Source of the DNA: Fidelibacterota bacterium
Lineage (GTDB): Bacteria; Fidelibacterota; Fidelibacteria; Fidelibacterales; Fidelibacteraceae
NCBI GenBank assembly: GCA_030596185.1
Contig: JAUVKP010000096.1
Span: 1 to 5,281, forward strand
Length of the DNA stretch: 5,281 nt
Direction: 5' to 3'
Shown here in pieces: positions 4,981 to 5,281 of the stretch. Below the pieces are notes generated by a model, which was not told the origin of the DNA, did no database searches, and saw only the letters and a program-made list of their open reading frames with translations. Position 1 is the stretch's first letter. Each line of letters starts with the position of its first letter. Both the position numbers and the translations under genes were made by a program.

Positions 4981-5281
4981 TTATGATTTAGTAATCAAAT
5001 TGAGCAATCCACCCGCATCCAGCATCTCTTGAGCAAAATCAGGAAGTGCTGAAAAGGTATAAACTTTTCCATTGCTCAGGTCTTTTATTTCACCTTTTTC
5101 AATGCTTATTTCTATTTCGGAGCCACTTAGGATATGCTCACTAACTCCTTGACATTCAATAGCTAAGAAACCGTTATTAATGCAGTTTCGATAGAATATT
5201 CTTGCAAAAGAATCTGCGATAACCGCTTTAACACCGGCACCTCGTAAAGCCCAAACGGCATGCTCACGAGATGAGCCGCAA
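4981..5281 (-). CDS. leuD: 3-isopropylmalate dehydratase small subunit (LeuD-like), 5' part missing
   Basis: The C-terminal 99 residues are present, up to TAA at 4983-4981; the gene continues past the right edge. The visible part starts at [12 protein letters not shown] (1-12 of the fragment), the substrate-binding loop of aconitase-superfamily swivel domains, followed by [22 protein letters not shown] (16-37). These are the diagnostic LeuD blocks. The tail [20 protein letters not shown] (76-95) resembles the short (about 165 aa) archaeal/bacterial LeuD type rather than the longer proteobacterial one. With LeuC it isomerises 2- to 3-isopropylmalate in leucine synthesis. Homoaconitase or citraconate/methylmalate isomerase small subunits share these motifs, so the exact substrate is open without the partner gene. 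The first full codon is 5280-5278. Confidence 0.88.
   Translation of the reverse strand, partial: CGSSREHAVWALRGAGVKAVIADSFARIFYRNCINNGFLAIECQGVSEHILSGSEIEISIEKGEIKDLSNGKVYTFSALPDFAQEMLDAGGLLNLITKS

Overview
The window is an AT-rich bacterial segment with eight recognisable protein genes: seven complete and one cut by the right edge. There are no RNA genes, CRISPR arrays or transposase genes. The gene mix is a DUF5683 protein, a DUF2279 (YfiM-like) protein, an NSS-family sodium:solute symporter, a 2[4Fe-4S] ferredoxin, a geranylgeranyl-reductase-like flavoprotein, RidA, and a two-CxxC conserved hypothetical protein. This points to an anaerobic bacterium of the FCB superphylum. Candidatus Cloacimonadota or a neighbouring phylum is my best guess, but it is an inference from gene families and base composition, not a proof.

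Left and centre (153-4163, minus strand): six genes form one compact unit, read from right to left as ridA, DUF5683, NSS transporter, DUF2279, ferredoxin, geranylgeranyl reductase. Junctions are a 4-bp ATGA overlap, an 11-nt gap, a 1-bp TAATG overlap, an 11-nt gap and an 11-bp overlap. This is strong evidence for one polycistronic message. The ferredoxin is the obvious candidate electron donor for the reductase, as in archaeal membrane-lipid saturation. RidA and the transporter suggest amino-acid uptake and metabolism. The two small exported proteins lie on either side of the transporter gene. How the six functions connect is not clear from sequence alone.

Right (4164-5281): a 211-nt divergent intergenic region separates the operon from a plus-strand gene (4375-4767) for a small two-CxxC protein of unknown function. 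That gene is followed by a convincing intrinsic terminator. Next comes a 213-nt non-coding stretch with three strong palindromes, then the C-terminal part of a 3-isopropylmalate dehydratase small subunit (leuD-like, minus strand), which enters from the right edge.

The non-coding parts hold a family of short palindromes that begin TGTA(G/A): 4272-4303, 4791-4824, 4870-4901, and a decayed one at 50-73. Three of the four carry GTAG at the foot of the hairpin, which resembles REP elements mobilised by RAYT (TnpA-REP) transposases. The left end (1-152) otherwise holds only a short heptamer repeat next to the reductase stop codon, and no gene that I can support.
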